A DNA stretch of 9,905 bases, taken from positions 1-9,905 of the forward strand of contig JACVQG010000025.1 of NCBI GenBank assembly GCA_015661045.1, given 5' to 3'. The position numbers were made by a program, and so were the translations under genes. The DNA comes from Dehalococcoidia bacterium (GTDB taxonomy: Bacteria; Chloroflexota; Dehalococcoidia; JACVQG01). The notes beneath the pieces are model-generated. The model saw only the letters and a program-made list of their open reading frames with translations, was not told where the DNA came from and did no database searches. Of this stretch, positions 6,837 to 9,905 are shown piece after piece. Positions within the stretch are counted from its first letter, which is position 1, and each line of letters starts with the position of its first letter.

Positions 6837-6892
6837 TTCAGCCCCCTTAGCCTTTATTGCACTTTTGTGAATAGGTTATTTTGAAGAGAGCA

Positions 6893-6917
6893 GTATTACG
6901 GGTTCACGCATTAATAC
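6893..6917. promoter_or_regulatory. Inverted repeat upstream of the AOR-family gene, possible operator
   Basis: GTATTA (6893-6898) and TAATAC (6912-6917) form a six-base inverted repeat with a 13-base spacer in the 87-base gap between hicA and the AOR-family gene. The spacing of about two helical turns centre to centre would suit a dimeric repressor. No clear -35/-10 pair could be placed beside it, so regulatory use is speculative. Confidence 0.3.
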
Positions 6918-6923
6918 AGATTA

Positions 6924-7151
6924 TCATTTGGCAAAGAACTCTTCTCCTGAAATACCACTTCCCTCTATAATGCTCTTTAGCGTGCCCAACGGCAATTGTT
7001 TACCTTTGTGGTAAGGTACAATTACCTGCTTTCCCCTGTCCGGATGGTGCCACTTCTGATGGCTGCCCCGCTGTGAGATTAGCACAAATCCATGTTGTTC
7101 AAGCACCCTGTTTACCTCAGTAGCTTTAAGCCTCGGTAGCTTTCGTGGCAT
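6924..7151 (-). CDS. hicA: HicA-family toxin (mRNA interferase)
   Basis: A 75-residue HicA/YcfA protein with a double-stranded-RNA-binding-like fold. Seen: the LPRLKATEVNRVLEQHGF opening; the catalytic segment QRGSHQKWHHP with the presumed active histidine H31 after Gly-Ser; the VIVPYHKGKQLPLGTLKSII segment; and the usual C-terminal helix. HicA toxins cleave mRNA independently of active translation and are blocked by HicB. The start overlaps the hicB stop by one base (TGATG), so the pair is translationally coupled. All expected residues are intact, so it should be active. It follows its antitoxin gene on the minus strand. Confidence 0.93.
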   Translation of the reverse strand: MPRKLPRLKATEVNRVLEQHGFVLISQRGSHQKWHHPDRGKQVIVPYHKGKQLPLGTLKSIIEGSGISGEEFFAK

Positions 7152-7357
7152 CAGGCTGGCACTTCCACCTCGTAAGCCTTTTCATTAGGCCCCAATTTCA
7201 ATGGAACTGGCTCTAAATAGAGCGCCAGCGCCTCTTTCATGTGTTCAAGAGTTTCTTCTTCTGTATCCCCAGCGCTGCAACAACCTGGCAATTCAGGACA
7301 ATAAGCGGCATAACTCTTTGTTTCAGTATCATATTCCACAATTATCCGGAATTTCAT
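7151..7357 (-). CDS. hicB: HicB-family antitoxin, short form without a DNA-binding domain
   Basis: 68 residues with the partial RNase H fold of HicB: FRIIVEYDTETKSYAAYCPELPGCCSAGDTEEETLEHMKEAL is represented at 3-44, with the family hallmark PELPGC (21-26). Longer HicB antitoxins carry a C-terminal helix-turn-helix or ribbon-helix-helix domain for autoregulation; this one ends after a VEVPA strand and has none. It presumably neutralises HicA but cannot bind DNA by itself. A strong GGAGG (7366-7370) lies eight bases before the ATG. Only 27 bases separate it from the glyS stop and I see no promoter there, so transcription probably comes through glyS. Confidence 0.92.
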   Translation of the reverse strand: MKFRIIVEYDTETKSYAAYCPELPGCCSAGDTEEETLEHMKEALALYLEPVPLKLGPNEKAYEVEVPA

Positions 7358-7384
7358 ATGTTTGCCCTCCCCATAATATCCCCA

Positions 7385-8767
7385 TCATGAGCCTGCCTTT
7401 TCCTCGCTCTTCCACATTACCCCGCCCACCGGTAATACCTCAATCGCCTCACCATCAAGTTTATTCTTCAAGGTGTCGCTTAACGTTGCAATAGGCACCC
7501 GTATCTGCGCCATGCTATCCCGGCTTCTGATAGTAACCATTTTGTCTTCCAGAGATTGGAAGTCTATGGTAACAGCAAAGGGAGTCCCGATTTCATCCTG
7601 GCGGCGGTACCTCCGTCCGATGCTCTGTGCATCATCGTACTGTACCATCCATGATTTTCTTAGCATAGAATATATATTCTTGGCCTGTTTATTCATTTCC
7701 TCGTTGTTGCGGCTGAGAGGCAATATAGCAACCTTTATCGGAGCTAGTGTTGGGTGTAGCCGGAGGATAGCCCTCTTTTCACCTTTTACCTCTTCCTCAT
7801 CATAGGCATCTATTAAAAATGCCAGGGCTGAGCGGTCTGCGCCTGCCGATGGTTCGATAACATATGGAAAATAATGTTGCTTGGCCTCTTCATCGAAATA
7901 GCTCAGGTCTTTGCCGCTGTGCTTAGAATGTTGCTTAAGGTCAAAGTCGCCCCGGTTAGCGATGCCCTCCAACTCCGACCATCCCATAGGGAAGAGATAT
8001 TCAACGTCGTAGCAATCCCTGGCATAATGTGCCAGTTCATCCTTACCATGCTGACGCAAACGCAGGTTCTCTTTTCTCATTCCCAGATTTAAATACCAGT
8101 TAAAACGTGCTTTTAGCCAGTCCTGAAATAATTTTTCATCTTCTCCCGGTTTGACGAAGTATTCGATCTCCATCTGCTCGAATTCGCGGGTACGGAAGAT
8201 AAAGTTGCCGGGTGTAATCTCATTTCGGAACGACTTTCCTATCTGGGCTATGCCGAAAGGCAACTTGCGGCGGGTAGTGGTCAGGACATTCTGGAAATTC
8301 AGGAAGATGCCCTGGGCCGTTTCCGGGCGCAGGTAAACAACAGATGCCGCTTCTTCTACAGGGCCTGCGAAGGTCTTGAACATGAGGTTGAACTGGCGAG
8401 GCTCCGTTACCTCACCTCCGCAAGACGGGCATTTTCCGTCTTTGATAGCGTCCAATCGCCAGCGCATATGACATGCTTTGCAATCCACCAAGGGATCAGA
8501 GAAGCCCTGTACGTGCCCGCTGGCCACCCATGCCTGAGGGTTCAGGATTATGGCCGAGTCTAACCCTACCACATCATCCCTCTCCTGGATATTAGCTTGC
8601 CACCAGGCATTTTTAATATTGCGTTTTAACTCTACACCCAACGGGCCGTAGTCCCAGGCAGAGCCAAGGCCACCGTAAATTTCACTGGATGGAAAAACAT
8701 AGCCCCTTCGTTTGCATAGGGAAACAATTGTATCCATGTCAACAGGTTTGGTAGATACTCTAGGCAC
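7385..8767 (-). CDS. glyS: Glycyl-tRNA synthetase, alpha2 type, GTG start
   Basis: A 460-residue class II GlyRS of the single-polypeptide (homodimeric) kind, as in Thermus, actinobacteria and eukaryotes, not the alpha2beta2 GlyQ/GlyS kind. Seen: [34 protein letters not shown]; a zinc-ribbon-like C96-x2-C99...C113-x2-C116; LRPETAQG (147-153); motif 2 around GKSFRNEI (177-184); [11 protein letters not shown]; motif 3 [11 protein letters not shown] (303-313); and a C-terminal anticodon-binding domain from about 335. The start is GTG at 8767. A TAA codon directly precedes it in frame and AGGAGG lies eight bases upstream, so nothing longer is possible. It sits between two toxin-antitoxin-type modules in the same orientation. 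Confidence 0.97.
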   Translation of the reverse strand: MPRVSTKPVDMDTIVSLCKRRGYVFPSSEIYGGLGSAWDYGPLGVELKRNIKNAWWQANIQERDDVVGLDSAIILNPQAWVASGHVQGFSDPLVDCKACHMRWRLDAIKDGKCPSCGGEVTEPRQFNLMFKTFAGPVEEAASVVYLRPETAQGIFLNFQNVLTTTRRKLPFGIAQIGKSFRNEITPGNFIFRTREFEQMEIEYFVKPGEDEKLFQDWLKARFNWYLNLGMRKENLRLRQHGKDELAHYARDCYDVEYLFPMGWSELEGIANRGDFDLKQHSKHSGKDLSYFDEEAKQHYFPYVIEPSAGADRSALAFLIDAYDEEEVKGEKRAILRLHPTLAPIKVAILPLSRNNEEMNKQAKNIYSMLRKSWMVQYDDAQSIGRRYRRQDEIGTPFAVTIDFQSLEDKMVTIRSRDSMAQIRVPIATLSDTLKNKLDGEAIEVLPVGGVMWKSEEKAGS

Positions 8768-8775
8768 TTAAAAGA

Positions 8776-8781
8776 CCTCCT
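8776..8781 (-). promoter_or_regulatory. Consensus ribosome binding site for the GTG start of glyS
   Basis: AGGAGG on the minus strand, eight bases before the GTG at 8765-8767. With an in-frame TAA immediately upstream of the GTG, it sets the glyS start. The first downstream ATG would cost eleven residues. Confidence 0.8.
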
Positions 8782-8814
8782 GAGAAATTAAGGTAACAGC
8801 TTTCCATTAGAAAG

Positions 8815-9279
8815 TCAAAGGTAAAAATGAAGTTCGCCATTAAAATTTGCATGTATAGGGCCTATGGGAAAACACCTTAAATCAAAGGGACGCATTCCCT
8901 TTCCATAATCAAATATTTCGTCAACTATTCTCCTTAAGGACGGCTGCGGGGTAGGTTCAATCCTGTGAAGTCCTATGTGTTTATGATGAGGAAAGTGGGG
9001 TAGAGAATGATAATGTGGTGCATTATCAAATCTTATGATATTTTGTCCGTTAACATCAACAAATTGGAACGAGTACCGCTGCCATAAAGGGAAGCCGCTA
9101 GAAATATCAATATATAAAGACACGAATAATCTGTTTCCATTAGTAAACAGTAAAGAGACCTTTAAAAGTCCATTTTCACCATCTGACTCAATAGTGGGTT
9201 CCTCAATAAACGAAGAGGATGTGGCGTTCATCAAGATAACAACCACATCCTCTAACACATCTTCAACAGATAGAGTCAT
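8815..9279 (-). CDS. TumE/DUF6516-like protein, probable toxin of a two-gene module
   Basis: A 154-residue soluble protein. The central part matches the DUF6516 (TumE-type) pattern as I know it: RYSFQFVDVNGQNIIRFDNAPH (68-89), then a second segment with FPHHKH (96-101), giving a cluster of six histidines within residues 89-105 (H89, H91, H95, H98, H99, H101) plus H105. Family members are encoded with a small upstream antitoxin-like protein, as here. A hydrolase or nuclease role for the His-rich segment is inference. It starts inside the stop of the upstream gene (ATGA, four-base overlap), so the two are translationally coupled. A C-terminal extension (about 130-154, FDLRCFPIGPIHANFNGELHFYL) goes beyond the recognisable core. 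The gene ends 47 bases before glyS. Confidence 0.75.
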   Translation of the reverse strand: MTLSVEDVLEDVVVILMNATSSSFIEEPTIESDGENGLLKVSLLFTNGNRLFVSLYIDISSGFPLWQRYSFQFVDVNGQNIIRFDNAPHYHSLPHFPHHKHIGLHRIEPTPQPSLRRIVDEIFDYGKGMRPFDLRCFPIGPIHANFNGELHFYL

Positions 9280-9476
9280 GCCAGAGCTTTACGCTTAAGA
9301 CCTGCTTTCGCTGCCATATCATAGTACGAAGCCCATTCCACCATTTCATGTGTATCAGGAAACTCCCCTTTATTAAACTTGACATAAAATACTGTAGAAT
9401 CCATCTGATAGCGTTTCTCAAAATACTCTAAACGTTTTTCGAGGTATTCTAATGTCAGCTTAATTTTTTTTGTCAT
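9276..9476 (-). CDS. Small helical protein, probable antitoxin partner of the TumE-like protein
   Basis: 66 residues, highly charged and mainly helical. An N-terminal coiled segment (LTLEYLEKRLEYFEKRYQMDSTVFYVKF, 7-34) is followed by a GEFPDTHEMVEWASYYDMAAKA segment (38-59) and a basic tail. The order (short LEKR-LE-FEKRYQM helix, then EWASYYDM) is what I recall from the small proteins that sit before DUF6516 genes in many bacteria and archaea. No helix-turn-helix or ribbon-helix-helix is obvious, so direct DNA binding is unproven. It has AGGTGG at 9487-9492, ten bases before the ATG, and its stop overlaps the next start by four bases. The antitoxin role is inferred from context. Confidence 0.7.
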   Translation of the reverse strand: MTKKIKLTLEYLEKRLEYFEKRYQMDSTVFYVKFNKGEFPDTHEMVEWASYYDMAAKAGLKRKALA

Positions 9477-9511
9477 TGGTTTTCATCCACCTGCAACACC
9501 ATCATAGATAT

Positions 9512-9540
9512 AATATATACTTTCGATATATAAATATCAA
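9512..9540 (-). promoter_or_regulatory. Promoter of the antitoxin/TumE-like module
   Basis: On the minus strand, TTGATA (9535-9540), 17 bases, then TATATT (9512-9517) in a very AT-rich stretch. The predicted start is near 9505, about 28 bases before the antitoxin ATG, leaving room for the AGGTGG ribosome binding site. The AT-richness makes register shifts of the -10 box possible. Confidence 0.6.
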
Positions 9541-9553
9541 TGTTGTTTGATAT
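9534..9553. promoter_or_regulatory. Inverted repeat over the -35 box, candidate operator
   Basis: ATATCAA (9534-9540) and TTGATAT (9547-9553) are perfect seven-base arms separated by six bases. One arm contains the -35 box of the module promoter; the other abuts the stop codon of the GuaB3-like gene. This is the layout expected of an autoregulatory operator for a toxin-antitoxin module. A second, smaller symmetric element (GATAT-ATAA-ATATC, 9525-9538) overlaps the spacer. Confidence 0.5.
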
Positions 9554-9905
9554 TCAGCATTGCCCCTTGCTCATCTGGAAAACCTTGCCCTCTGTCTTGA
9601 TAGCTGGAGCTATCACAATCTCCGTTTTATGCATATCCCGGATAGTAAAAGCTCCGCAGACACCCAGGGCCGTTCTTATGGCGCCTACCAGGTTCTGGCT
9701 GCCGTCGGTAACTGTAGCCGGCCCCATAAGAGTCTGCTCAAGCCTGCCAGTCACACCTACTTTGATTCTGGTACCCCTGGGCAATGCAGTATGTGAAGTA
9801 GCCATTCCCCAATGATAGCCGTGTCCAGGCGATTCCTCAGTCTGAGCAAAAATTGAGCCTAACATTACCGCATCCGCCCCTGAAGCAAACGCTTTACAAA
9901 TATCG
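9554..9905 (-). CDS. GuaB3-type IMP dehydrogenase family protein, C-terminal 116 residues, 5' end outside the window
   Basis: The C-terminal part of an IMP dehydrogenase/GMP reductase barrel. Seen: DICKAFASGADAVMLGSIFAQTEESPG (phosphate-binding strand and loop) at the start of the fragment, then GYHWGMATSHTALPRGTR, a VGVTGRLEQTLMGPA segment, DGSQNLVGAIRTALGVCGAFTIRDM and a short tail ending GQC. The HWGMA and PRGTR segments with LMGP and NL-GA-R fit the GuaB3 subgroup known from actinobacteria and cyanobacteria rather than canonical GuaB, whose tail follows a different pattern. GuaB3 proteins lack the CBS insert; that and the catalytic cysteine cannot be checked because they lie outside the window. 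The likely role is purine nucleotide interconversion. TGA at 9554-9556 ends the gene right at the inverted repeat of the next promoter. Confidence 0.88.
   Translation of the reverse strand, partial: DICKAFASGADAVMLGSIFAQTEESPGHGYHWGMATSHTALPRGTRIKVGVTGRLEQTLMGPATVTDGSQNLVGAIRTALGVCGAFTIRDMHKTEIVIAPAIKTEGKVFQMSKGQC

Noticed and set aside
9540..9815. Plus-strand frames opposite the GuaB3-like gene
   Set aside because: They are antisense to a clearly conserved IMP dehydrogenase C-terminus and show no family pattern of their own.

Overview
The window looks like chromosomal DNA of an anaerobic bacterium of moderate GC content. Chloroflexota, possibly the class Dehalococcoidia, is my best guess. 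This rests on the mix of families: a tungsten-type aldehyde:ferredoxin oxidoreductase relative (strict or facultative anaerobes), a zinc-containing alpha2-type glycyl-tRNA synthetase, a GuaB3-type IMP dehydrogenase relative, and a TumE/DUF6516-type toxin pair. It is an inference from gene content, not a phylogenetic result. Coding density is high, no gap reaches 300 bases, and I see no rRNA, tRNA, CRISPR array, transposase or phage gene.

Left part (1-2282). The 5' part of a HemW-like radical SAM protein (minus strand, running off the left edge) is divergent from a plus-strand group: a PHP-domain metal-dependent phosphoesterase, a 51-residue two-helix membrane protein, and a membrane protein with the PlsY acyltransferase fold whose signature motifs are largely lost. 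The PHP gene has a near-perfect sigma70-type promoter whose -10 box ends 12 bases before the ATG, so its mRNA should be almost leaderless.

Middle part (2298-6836, minus strand). hisS starts with TTG behind a consensus ribosome binding site. It lies downstream of a site-2-protease-type membrane metalloprotease with two CBS domains. A 28-base, nearly perfect palindrome sits between the protease gene and an aldehyde:ferredoxin oxidoreductase-family gene and supplies the stop codon of the latter.

Right part (6924-9905, minus strand). hicB-hicA follows glyS closely. A second two-gene module (short coiled antitoxin-like protein plus TumE/DUF6516-like protein) lies directly upstream of glyS. Thus the essential gene glyS is bracketed by two toxin-antitoxin-type modules in the same orientation. 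The second module has its own AT-rich promoter, with an inverted repeat over the -35 box, starting at the stop codon of a GuaB3-like gene that runs off the right edge.

Overall, most genes are housekeeping (two aminoacyl-tRNA synthetases, a heme chaperone, purine metabolism, membrane proteolysis). The accessory elements are the two toxin-antitoxin-type modules, the palindromic repeat and the divergent PlsY-like operon. The last of these is the best candidate for an undescribed function.
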